From contig NZ_JALPRE010000013.1 of assembly GCF_023195925.1 (NCBI RefSeq), positions 124,001-188,000 on the forward strand: a stretch of DNA of 64,000 nt. Reading direction: 5' to 3'. Source of the stretch: Aquimarina acroporae (GTDB lineage: Bacteria; Bacteroidota; Bacteroidia; Flavobacteriales; Flavobacteriaceae). The notes beneath the pieces are model-generated. The model saw only the letters and a program-made list of their open reading frames with translations, was not told where the DNA came from and searched no databases. Both the position numbers and the translations under genes were made by a program. Shown in pieces: positions 1-7,531 of this stretch (position 1 is its first letter; every line of letters starts with the position of its first letter).

Positions 1-706
1 TTCCTTTTGTTTCATATCCATGACCTACCTCATCAGGATTTTGTAGATATCCTGAACCTCCAACTACATAATCCTTGTCGATGTTTATGGTAACATCAAA
101 ATCTCCCCACACTCCATGAAACTCTCGAGCAATGTAAGGGTCGGCATGCCATCCTTCAAAGTCATATTCTGCCATTTTTGGGAACCACTGGGTCATCGAT
201 AGTGCAACTCCTTCTTTATTATTTCTTCCGGAGCGACGAATCTGCTTCGGAACCTGCCCTTTAAATTCCATAGAAAAAGTAACCTTTTCTCCTGGAACAA
301 TAGGCTTATCCAGTTCTACTTCTAACACCGTTCCTGCCAGATCATACGTTACCGGTTTTCCATTTTGGAATAAGGAAGAAACTTTGATAAATCCAACTTC
401 AGAAGGAGTTAGTTTACTAATTCTATCTTGTACTCTAGGATCTGGATCTGGTAGATTACGGGAACGTACGTCCATCTCACTACCCGGTTGAAATGCATTA
501 AAATAAAGGTGATAATACACTCTGGTTAACGTATCGGGAGAATTATTGGTATAGATTAGTTCTTGTGTTCCATCATACTGGAAATTCTCCACATCCATAT
601 CCACATTCATAGTGTATTCTGCTCTTTGCTGCCAATACGAAGTATTGTTTTGTGCACATACCGCACAAGCAACAAAAGAAAAAACTAAGGCAATTTTTTT
701 ATACAT
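1..706 (-). CDS. M1 family metallopeptidase, N-terminal part (runs off the window)
   Basis: The reading frame starts at 706 and stays open to base 1, giving about 235 residues. It begins with a signal peptide (MYKKIALVFSFVACAVCAQ), so the product is exported. The visible part matches the N-terminal beta domain of M1 (gluzincin) aminopeptidases of Bacteroidota, with stretches such as WFPKMAEYDFEGWHADPYIA and GDFDVNINIDKDYVVGGSG. The catalytic HEXXH zinc motif would lie beyond the window edge and cannot be checked. It is the last of three same-strand genes, 11 bases after the S8 protease stop, so co-transcription is likely. Known M1 enzymes remove N-terminal residues from peptides; a role in extracytoplasmic peptide degradation is inferred. 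Confidence 0.8.
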   Translation of the reverse strand, partial: MYKKIALVFSFVACAVCAQNNTSYWQQRAEYTMNVDMDVENFQYDGTQELIYTNNSPDTLTRVYYHLYFNAFQPGSEMDVRSRNLPDPDPRVQDRISKLTPSEVGFIKVSSLFQNGKPVTYDLAGTVLEVELDKPIVPGEKVTFSMEFKGQVPKQIRRSGRNNKEGVALSMTQWFPKMAEYDFEGWHADPYIAREFHGVWGDFDVTINIDKDYVVGGSGYLQNPDEVGHGYETKG

Positions 707-717
707 GACGTAAAAAA

Positions 718-2397
718 TTATTTAGACATTTTGTCTGCCATTATTAAAGCGTTGTACATGTTTACCATCTTACCAGATTTTGAAACATCGCTAAAAGGCG
801 CAACACTAGTAGGCTCTCCACCAAGAACCACCGATGTTTTTGTGTTTATCCCACTATCCATAAGAATCTGTTTTACTTGAGATGCTTTTAGTTTTGGATA
901 GTAAGACCTTATCATTGCAGCAACTCCTGCAACTGCCGGAGCAGCCATTGAAGTTCCTTGTAAATATTCATACTCGTTATTTGGTGTTGTAGACCAAATT
1001 TTTACTCCTGGAGCAAATACATCTACATTGCTCTTTCCGTAATTTGAAAAATCTGCGATCAAATTTGATCCATATTCATAATTTAAAGCACCAATAGTAA
1101 TAAAATTATCTGCTATTTCGGCACCTGTTCCAGTTTGATCATTAGGATATGCTGTTTTTTGATCTAGGTCTAAGCCTTCGTTTCCTGCTGCGTTCACAAT
1201 AAGAACATCTTTAGAAGCTGCATATTTAATAGCCTCCCATACCCATTCTGGGTGCGTACTGTAGTATTTACCAAAGCTTGTATTAATCACTTTGGCACCG
1301 TTGTCTGCAGCATAACGAATAGCCAGGGCAATATCTTTATCGTATTCATCTCCATCAGGAACCGCTCTAATTGCCATAATCTTTACATTTTGAGCAACTC
1401 CGTTCATTCCTTTACCATTGTTTCTTTCGGCAGCAATTATTCCCGCTACGTGGGTACCATGCCTAATTCCTTTTTTATCAGGATTTGGACCCATTACCTT
1501 GTTATTTCCGTAGTTTCTATCATTAAAATCATCAACATTATCTCCTACTACCGAACGGCCGTCAAAATCGGGATTTAGGTTAAAGTTTAACTGATTGGTA
1601 AAGTGCTCTACTCCCTCAGTAAGGTTTTTGATAAAATCAGGAATGGTATCCCCTGGATCTAAAAACCCAAACATCTGAGAAAGAAACGCCACATGTTGTT
1701 GCATTTCTGGAGTTTTTGCTTCTACCTGTAACAATTCCTGACCTGTATAATCTTCTTTTCCGATAGCCTCAGAAATTGCTTTGTGAGATATCTTAGATTG
1801 CTGCAATATTTGTTCATATTGCATTTTATTTTGAGCCGCTTCTTGATATTCTTTTTCAAATTCTGCTTTGGCTTCAATGTATTTTTGATATTCTTCTTTA
1901 TCTCCTGCTGCTACTGAAGCTAAGTTCTTCCCTTCGTATTTTGGTTTTAATTTTTTGATAATTCTTACATATTCCAGGTTTTCGTCATTAGACTCTCCTA
2001 AAAAATTCCATCCATAGATATCATCAACATACCCATTGTTATCGTCATCTTTTCCATTTCCTTTAATCTCCTTGGTATTTACCCACACCACCCCATCAAG
2101 ATCTTCGTGTTCTATATCTACCCCACTGTCGATAACACCAACGATCACTGTTTGTCCTTTTCTGGACTTAATAAGTTCACTATACGCTTTTTTTACACTC
2201 ATTCCAGGAACAGTGTCTGAAACCAGATCCAAAGAATTCCAATTTTTAAGCGCTGTATCTTCTAATTGAACATTTTTAAGAGGTATATTATCAATATTCT
2301 CAATTGGAGTAGAAACTATTACTGGCGCTCCACAGCTTGCTAGAATCATTGAAGAAGCAGCAATTGAAAATATGGTTTTACTTGAGGAAAACTTCAT
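718..2397 (-). CDS. S8 family serine peptidase (subtilase), lipoprotein
   Basis: 559 residues with a lipoprotein signal (ILASC, Cys22), so it is probably membrane-anchored outside the cytoplasm. All parts of the subtilisin active site are visible: Asp90 in VIVGVIDSGVD, His313 in RHGTHVAGIIAA, oxyanion Asn406 in VNAAGNEG and Ser483 in GTSMAAPAVAGVAAM. About 220 residues separate Asp and His, far more than in subtilisin. The extra segment (about 140-245) is rich in Glu, Lys and Gln and looks helical, possibly coiled coil. It may act as a lid or docking element, but that is inference. It is the middle gene of a trio with 11-base gaps on both sides, which suggests one transcript with the MBL hydrolase and the M1 peptidase. 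Confidence 0.93.
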   Translation of the reverse strand: MKFSSSKTIFSIAASSMILASCGAPVIVSTPIENIDNIPLKNVQLEDTALKNWNSLDLVSDTVPGMSVKKAYSELIKSRKGQTVIVGVIDSGVDIEHEDLDGVVWVNTKEIKGNGKDDDNNGYVDDIYGWNFLGESNDENLEYVRIIKKLKPKYEGKNLASVAAGDKEEYQKYIEAKAEFEKEYQEAAQNKMQYEQILQQSKISHKAISEAIGKEDYTGQELLQVEAKTPEMQQHVAFLSQMFGFLDPGDTIPDFIKNLTEGVEHFTNQLNFNLNPDFDGRSVVGDNVDDFNDRNYGNNKVMGPNPDKKGIRHGTHVAGIIAAERNNGKGMNGVAQNVKIMAIRAVPDGDEYDKDIALAIRYAADNGAKVINTSFGKYYSTHPEWVWEAIKYAASKDVLIVNAAGNEGLDLDQKTAYPNDQTGTGAEIADNFITIGALNYEYGSNLIADFSNYGKSNVDVFAPGVKIWSTTPNNEYEYLQGTSMAAPAVAGVAAMIRSYYPKLKASQVKQILMDSGINTKTSVVLGGEPTSVAPFSDVSKSGKMVNMYNALIMADKMSK

Positions 2398-2408
2398 TTT
2401 GACTTTTT

Positions 2409-3269
2409 TTAATTAAATATATCATTACATGTAAAAACTTCCTTCAGGCGAACACCTTTTTCGGTATGTTTTACGGTTATTATTTCATTATGTGCATCGT
2501 GTTCCAGAAAAAGATACCAACCGTTATCGGCTGCTTGTTCCAGGAACAACTTCTTTTCATCCAATGTTAACAAAGGTCTGGTATCATACCCCATTACATA
2601 TGGTAATGGTAGGTGACCTACAGTTGGCAATAAATCTGCCATAAAAACAATAGTCTTTCCTTTGTATTCAATATGAGGAATCATTTGCTTTTCTGTATGA
2701 CCATTTACAAATAGTACGCCAAAACCTAATTCGGTATTTTTTTGAAATGCATCTTCGGTTCTGGAAATTAGGTTTAAATGACCACTTTCCTGAATGGGTA
2801 AAATATTTTCTTTTAAAAACGATGCTTTTTCTCTTGCGTTAGGATGTACGGCCCAGTCCCAGTGCTCTTTGTTACTCCAAACCTTTGCGTTTTTAAAAGC
2901 TAGTTCATATCCTGTTCTGTCTGCGTTCCACTTAACCACTCCTCCACAATGATCAAAATGAAGGTGGGTAATAAAAATATCTGTGATATCATCTCTGTGG
3001 AAACCTTTTTCTTTTAAGGATTTGTCTAAACTATCGTCACCCCAAAGAGAGTAGTAGCTAAAAAATTTCTCAGATTGCTTATCTCCCATTCCTGCGTCTA
3101 TCAGAGTAAGTCTATCACCATCTTCTACAAGCAAACATCTGGCAGCTATATCGATTAAATTATTTTGGTCTGCAGGATTGGTTTTGTTCCATAAAACTTT
3201 TGGTACGACTCCAAACATTGCGCCGCCATCTAGTTTAAAATTTCCTGCTTTTATAGGGTGTAGCTTCAT
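2409..3269 (-). CDS. MBL fold metallo-hydrolase
   Basis: 286 residues of the metallo-beta-lactamase superfamily. The zinc-binding motif THLHFDHCGG (His102, His104, Asp106, His107) is intact, followed by His191 in FVNGHTEKQ and Asp212 in FMADLLPT as likely further ligands. No signal peptide is visible, so it is probably cytoplasmic. Length and motif spacing resemble the lactonase-like and general hydrolase branch of the family; the substrate cannot be assigned. It is the first gene of the minus-strand trio with the S8 and M1 peptidases and faces the antiporter gene divergently across 261 bases. Confidence 0.88.
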   Translation of the reverse strand: MKLHPIKAGNFKLDGGAMFGVVPKVLWNKTNPADQNNLIDIAARCLLVEDGDRLTLIDAGMGDKQSEKFFSYYSLWGDDSLDKSLKEKGFHRDDITDIFITHLHFDHCGGVVKWNADRTGYELAFKNAKVWSNKEHWDWAVHPNAREKASFLKENILPIQESGHLNLISRTEDAFQKNTELGFGVLFVNGHTEKQMIPHIEYKGKTIVFMADLLPTVGHLPLPYVMGYDTRPLLTLDEKKLFLEQAADNGWYLFLEHDAHNEIITVKHTEKGVRLKEVFTCNDIFN

Positions 3270-3530
3270 ATTCTATAAAAATCTTTGCAAAATAGAAAAA
3301 ATTGGCTAGGATAAGGATTTAATTTTTGGACTTTTAACAATATTTCTATTATTTATCCTAAATATTGGCGAACCTTTCAGATTTGATTAACCTTATTGCT
3401 ACAAAGAAGTTAAATATGAACACAAAAAAGTGAAGAATCTTGTTTTTTTACCTTTAAACTAGCAGTAGTTTATCCTATGTTTAAAAAAATTACGATCTTT
3501 CTCTTGAAATAAATTGATCAACCAACAGAA

Positions 3531-5366
3531 ATGTTAGAACTAGCAGGAATAATAATTCTGGGAATCCTCGCACAGTGGGTAGCCTGGAAATTCAAAATCC
3601 CGGCAATTTTGCCTTTAATTCTTATCGGTCTTTTGGTAGGGCCTATAGCCACATTATATACCAACGACGGAACGAAACTTATACAACCTATATGGAATGG
3701 AACAGAAGGACTTTTTCCCGGAGAGAGCTTATTCTATTTTGTGTCTCTGGCCATAAGTATTATTCTGTTTGAAGGTGGATTAACGCTGCGTAGAAGTGAA
3801 ATTTTTAATGTCGGTCCTGTTATTATTAAATTAATTACTGTTGCAGTAGTAGTCACTTTTTTCGGAGCTGGATTGGCAGCACATTTTATTTTTGATCTTA
3901 GCTGGCCAATTTCTTTTTTGTTTTCTTCGTTAATTATAGTTACCGGACCAACGGTAATCACACCCATACTCAGAAATATTCCTCTTAAAAAAGATATTTC
4001 TGCCGTTCTAAAATGGGAAGGTATTCTTATCGATCCTGTAGGAGCACTTGTTGCCGTTTTGGTTTTTGAATTTATTAGAGCCGGGGCAAGTGAAGAGTTT
4101 ACAGTAACCGCATTAATCGAATTTGCTAAAATTGTAATTTTTGGGTGCACATTCGGATTTACCTTTGCACATGGGCTTGCTTTTTCTCTAAAGAGAAAAA
4201 TCGTACCCCATTATTTATTAAATGTAGTTACCCTCGCAGCTGTTTTAGGGGTGTTTGTGTTGTCTGATGTTTTTGCCCACGAATCTGGCTTACTTTCTGT
4301 TGTGGTGATGGGAATGGTACTTGGAAACATAAATTTACCTAATCTTGACGAAATTTTGTATTTCAAGGAATCGCTAAGTGTTTTGCTTATTTCAATATTA
4401 TTTATTCTACTTGCGGCAAACATTAATATTGAAGATCTAATCCTTATTTACAATTGGAAAGCGGTTTTACTTTTTGCCTGTGTCGTATTTATTGTACGAC
4501 CACTGGGCGTATTTCTTAGTTCTTCAAAATCTGGACTTAAAACCAATGAAAAGCTGTTTATAAGCTGGGTGGGACCAAGAGGAATTGTAGCTGCAGGTAT
4601 TGCTTCTTTATTTGGTTTAAAATTATATAAAGTAGGAGTGCCTGGTGCCGAATATATTACACCGTTGGTATTTATGATCGTTCTGGGTACCGTATTACTA
4701 AATGCCACAACGGCAAGATATGTAGCAAAACTAGTTGGCGTATTTCTTAAAAAATCTGAAGGAATCCTTATCATAGGAGCATCAAAAATTTCAAGACTTA
4801 TCGCTGTATATATTAAAGAAAATAACCAACATGTAGTACTTGTCGATAGCAACAGAGAAAACATAAATAAGGCCAAAGATTTAGGTTTAGACGCTATTGA
4901 AGGAAACATATATGGAGAACAACTTAAAGATAATGTAGAGCTAAGCGATGTAGGATATCTAATGGCACTAACAGCCAATAGTGATATAAATAAATATGCT
5001 ATAAATAAGTTTAGAGATCAGTTTGGAGAAAATGGTTCGTTCAGATTAATTACCACCGATGAAATGAATGATCCCGAAAACAACCCGCAAGAAGGTTTAT
5101 TTTCTCACACCGATGACTACTACAACCTCATCGCTATGGCAGAGAAATATCCTGGAATACAGGAAATAAAAATTAAAAACAAAGATCACTACAATACTGT
5201 CATTAATATCACCAAAGCAGATAAAGAAATTATTCCTCTCTTTATTAAAAGTCCGGATAAGAGCATAAGAATAATATCGTCGCATAGTGCAGAAGTTTCA
5301 GAAATCGAAGATGATAGTTTCCTGGCTTATATCGGCAAACCTATTGATGTAGAGGAAATAAAATAA
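3531..5366 (+). CDS. Cation:proton antiporter (CPA1/NhaP type) with C-terminal TrkA-N/RCK-like domain
   Basis: 611 residues. The first about 410 form a polytopic membrane domain with the CPA1 signatures FEGGLTL, VTGPTVITPIL and the WEGILIDPVGAL segment that carries the Asp used in ion/proton exchange in this family. It is followed (about 415-530) by a Rossmann-type nucleotide-binding region, GILIIGASKISRLIAVYI then VVLVDSNREN, as in TrkA-N/RCK regulators that gate cation transport by binding nucleotide. The likely role is Na+ or K+ export in exchange for H+ across the inner membrane; the ion cannot be told from sequence. It is monocistronic, with a divergent gene upstream and a hairpin terminator right after the stop. 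Confidence 0.9.
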   Translation: MLELAGIIILGILAQWVAWKFKIPAILPLILIGLLVGPIATLYTNDGTKLIQPIWNGTEGLFPGESLFYFVSLAISIILFEGGLTLRRSEIFNVGPVIIKLITVAVVVTFFGAGLAAHFIFDLSWPISFLFSSLIIVTGPTVITPILRNIPLKKDISAVLKWEGILIDPVGALVAVLVFEFIRAGASEEFTVTALIEFAKIVIFGCTFGFTFAHGLAFSLKRKIVPHYLLNVVTLAAVLGVFVLSDVFAHESGLLSVVVMGMVLGNINLPNLDEILYFKESLSVLLISILFILLAANINIEDLILIYNWKAVLLFACVVFIVRPLGVFLSSSKSGLKTNEKLFISWVGPRGIVAAGIASLFGLKLYKVGVPGAEYITPLVFMIVLGTVLLNATTARYVAKLVGVFLKKSEGILIIGASKISRLIAVYIKENNQHVVLVDSNRENINKAKDLGLDAIEGNIYGEQLKDNVELSDVGYLMALTANSDINKYAINKFRDQFGENGSFRLITTDEMNDPENNPQEGLFSHTDDYYNLIAMAEKYPGIQEIKIKNKDHYNTVINITKADKEIIPLFIKSPDKSIRIISSHSAEVSEIEDDSFLAYIGKPIDVEEIK

Positions 5367-5370
5367 AATC

Positions 5371-5415
5371 GACAAAAAACACTTTTACACGACAAAACAC
5401 GTGTTTTTGTCTTAA
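5371..5415 (+). terminator. Probable terminator of the antiporter gene
   Basis: GACAAAAAACAC at 5371-5382 can pair with GTGTTTTTGTC at 5401-5411, with one bulged A and an 18-base loop, followed by a T-rich run. A second copy of the left arm (5391-5400) could form an alternative, tighter hairpin. Confidence 0.6.
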
Positions 5416-5418
5416 TTT

Positions 5419-5449
5419 TTTGTTAATAACAGAATATCTTCTATATTTG
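5419..5449 (+). promoter_or_regulatory. Bacteroidota-type promoter for the small lipoprotein gene
   Basis: TTTG at 5419-5422, a 19-base spacer, then TATATTTG at 5442-5449. This fits the primary sigma factor consensus of Bacteroidota (TTTG at -33, TAnnTTTG at -7). It lies 33 bases upstream of the ATG at 5483, directly after the antiporter terminator. Confidence 0.68.
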
Positions 5450-5482
5450 GGGCTGTTGATTTTTAATTAAACCCCCCAAATC

Positions 5483-5737
5483 ATGAAAAAACTTATGTCA
5501 TTGGCATTGTTTGCCTTAGCTCTTGGATTTACTTCTTGCGGAAGTGATGACGATCTTCCAGCAAATTGTAGAGAATGTAATGTTTTCTCTATAAATGTTA
5601 CAATTTGTGACAATGGAGACGGAACGGTTACAAGTACTGGAGCAGGACAAACTGAAACTACAGATATACCAGATGGTGTTACTTTTGATGAATATGTAGA
5701 CACTTTATGTTCTGGCACGATAACTATCGGTTTATAA
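5483..5737 (+). CDS. Small lipoprotein of unknown function
   Basis: 84 residues with a clear lipoprotein signal, MKKLMSLALFALALGFTSC, Cys19 followed by GSDDD. Acidic residues right after the lipid-bearing Cys resemble the export signal reported for surface lipoproteins in Bacteroidota, so surface exposure is possible. The mature part has four more cysteines (in NCRECNVF, TICDNG and DTLCSG), which could form two disulfides. No family was recognised. It has its own promoter and terminator, so it is a separate transcription unit. Confidence 0.72.
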   Translation: MKKLMSLALFALALGFTSCGSDDDLPANCRECNVFSINVTICDNGDGTVTSTGAGQTETTDIPDGVTFDEYVDTLCSGTITIGL

Positions 5738-5760
5738 TCTAACTAACTGAATCGAAACGA

Positions 5761-5789
5761 AAAGAGGTCCCTCAAAGGCCTCTTTTTTT
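5761..5789. terminator. Bidirectional terminator between convergent genes
   Basis: AAAGAGGTC at 5761-5769 pairs with GGCCTCTTT at 5777-5785 (one G-T pair), with T tracts on both strands. It ends the lipoprotein transcript. Its loop and right arm also encode the last codons and stop of the minus-strand gene at 5772-6242. Confidence 0.85.
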
Positions 5790-6242
5790 GTTATGTGTTA
5801 TTCCTGTTCTAAAACCACTATACGCTAAGAATAATAACAGTAGTATTTGAAAGATCAATAGCATACAAAACAACACATGCATTGCGTCTCCTACAGGATC
5901 GTTTGCTTCAGAAATATGGTTCTCTCCTTTTCCAAATAGTGAAATTATACACATTACATAAATACATACTATACTAAGTGCTATATTGGATAATATTGCT
6001 ATACTATTGATAGTGATATTCTCGTATTTAAAAACAATCATTCGAATTGTATACACCAAAAAGAATAATAGAACTGCAAACAGTACAAAGAAATTAATAG
6101 ATGATATCACAAAATAAGTGTCATGAATATTGATGTCTAAAGTTGCATTGGCATCTAAACTATCAAGTCCCAGGAAGTAAAAATTTATTATGGTCACCAT
6201 TGCTATAGTAGTGAAAAACCAAATAATCTCTTTTGTTTTCAA
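5772..6242 (-). CDS. Small four-helix membrane protein with a COX1-like HDTYFV motif
   Basis: 156 residues with four predicted membrane segments (about 8-26, 48-70, 80-104, 122-144). The segment before helix 2 reads DINIHDTYFVISSINFFV. It closely resembles the HDTYFVVAHFHYV signature of subunit I of heme-copper oxidases, but the following HFHY histidines are missing and the protein is far too short to be an oxidase. The function is unknown. The similarity could be distant ancestry or convergence on a membrane-entry motif. The last codons lie inside the shared terminator with the convergent lipoprotein gene. Confidence 0.7.
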   Translation of the reverse strand: MKTKEIIWFFTTIAMVTIINFYFLGLDSLDANATLDINIHDTYFVISSINFFVLFAVLLFFLVYTIRMIVFKYENITINSIAILSNIALSIVCIYVMCIISLFGKGENHISEANDPVGDAMHVLFCMLLIFQILLLLFLAYSGFRTGITHNKKRGL

Positions 6243-6295
6243 ACTTTATGTTTTAAATAAATTAACATGCTCAATATCCTTGGGTTAAAATACGA

Positions 6296-6326
6296 AAAGT
6301 GAGTTTCAAAAAATGAAACTCACTTT
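6296..6326. terminator. Hairpin terminator downstream of the EEP enzyme gene
   Basis: A perfect 13-base-pair stem, AAAGTGAGTTTCA (6296-6308) with TGAAACTCACTTT (6314-6326), loop of five A. It lies 13 bases past the stop at 6340 and 53 bases before the start of the next minus-strand gene. Confidence 0.82.
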
Positions 6327-6339
6327 CTTTATAACTCTT

Positions 6340-7389
6340 TTAGACTCTTTTTTCTTTAATTACATAAAGATATACGGGAAAATGATCGCTATAACCTCCT
6401 GTATATACTCCTTTGCTAAAACTCCTGAATGGATATCCTTTATATTTCCCAGTCGGAGTGGTTAATAGGCTTTCATTAAAAATTCCTGCTTTATAATATC
6501 GATAACTTGAAAAATCTTTTTTAATAAGCTCCTTAGAAACAATAATCTGGTCAAAAATTGTCCACCCATCATCCCATGCATGTGAACCACCTCCTTTTTT
6601 TGCCATTTTACTCATTGGGTTATAAAGTTCTTTTAATTTTACTTTTGCCTGCTTGTCTTTGGCACCTAGAATTTTCTTTAAACTTATATTATTTGGTTCG
6701 TCATTGAAATCTCCCATATTAATGATTTTTGCATACGGGTTAATCTCAAATAAAGAATCTACGATCTTTTTATTTAGTCTGGCGGCCTTTTCCCTTTTGT
6801 AAGCACTCCTAGATACCCCTCCTCTTCTTGAAGGCCAATGGTTTACTAGGATATGAAATAAATCTCCGTCAAGGTATCCACTCACCACCAATTGATCTCT
6901 AGTATATACTCTTTTAGAAGTTTTATGATCGTAAATTATCAATTCATAGGATTTTTGATGTGTCGGAATAAATAGTGCTTTCTGATATAACAAAGCTACA
7001 TCTATGCCTCTTCTGTCTGGAGAATCAAAATGAATTATCCCATAATTTTTGGACTGTAAAACTGGTTCATTTATCAAATCTTCTAAGACTTGTCGGTTTT
7101 CAATTTCAGCAAGCCCAATAATCGCAGGGGTATTTTGGCACTCTTTTACACCGATTAAAGAAATAACCTTAGCCATATTCTTCAACTTATCATTATACAC
7201 ATCATAGGTCCATCGATCTTTTCCGGAGGGTGTGCGATCATCATCAAATGTTAGCGGGTCATCTTCAGGGTGAAAAAGGTTTTCTACATTATAAAAAGCA
7301 ATGGTGTTGATTTTGTACTCCTTTTGTTCTTGAGAACTCAGGATAACAGGAAAGAGCATAACCAATATGAGTTCTATTTTTCTATTCAT
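6340..7389 (-). CDS. Secreted endonuclease/exonuclease/phosphatase (EEP) family protein
   Basis: 349 residues, starting with a hydrophobic signal sequence (MNRKIELILVMLFPVILSSQ), so it is exported. The DNase I-like EEP motifs appear in order: IAFYNVENLF (metal-binding Asn), IIGLAEIENR (catalytic Glu), RRGIDVALLY, LVNHWPSRRGG (catalytic His), INMGDFNDEP (Asp/Asn) and the closing YSDHFPVYLYV (Ser-Asp-His). These are the residues that coordinate Mg2+ and cleave phosphodiesters in the family. The gene is divergent from a TonB-dependent receptor and a DUF5689 lipoprotein, an arrangement that suggests breakdown of extracellular nucleic acid or another phosphodiester coupled to uptake; that is inference. 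Confidence 0.88.
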   Translation of the reverse strand: MNRKIELILVMLFPVILSSQEQKEYKINTIAFYNVENLFHPEDDPLTFDDDRTPSGKDRWTYDVYNDKLKNMAKVISLIGVKECQNTPAIIGLAEIENRQVLEDLINEPVLQSKNYGIIHFDSPDRRGIDVALLYQKALFIPTHQKSYELIIYDHKTSKRVYTRDQLVVSGYLDGDLFHILVNHWPSRRGGVSRSAYKREKAARLNKKIVDSLFEINPYAKIINMGDFNDEPNNISLKKILGAKDKQAKVKLKELYNPMSKMAKKGGGSHAWDDGWTIFDQIIVSKELIKKDFSSYRYYKAGIFNESLLTTPTGKYKGYPFRSFSKGVYTGGYSDHFPVYLYVIKEKRV

Positions 7390-7531
7390 TATTAAATATT
7401 TAAGACGATTGTAATTTTTACAAAGATTAATTTTTCCAGTTCCGAAAAATGAAACTCGTAGGCTTTAATATTGCAGTCTATTTACACGTACCTACCCTTA
7501 TTTATGAATTAAAAATATAATAGAAGTAAGT

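Noticed and set aside
5391..5411. CACGTG-centred palindrome after the antiporter gene
   Set aside because: The flanks (AAAA and TTTT) differ from the parS arms, and the site is explained as part of a terminator.
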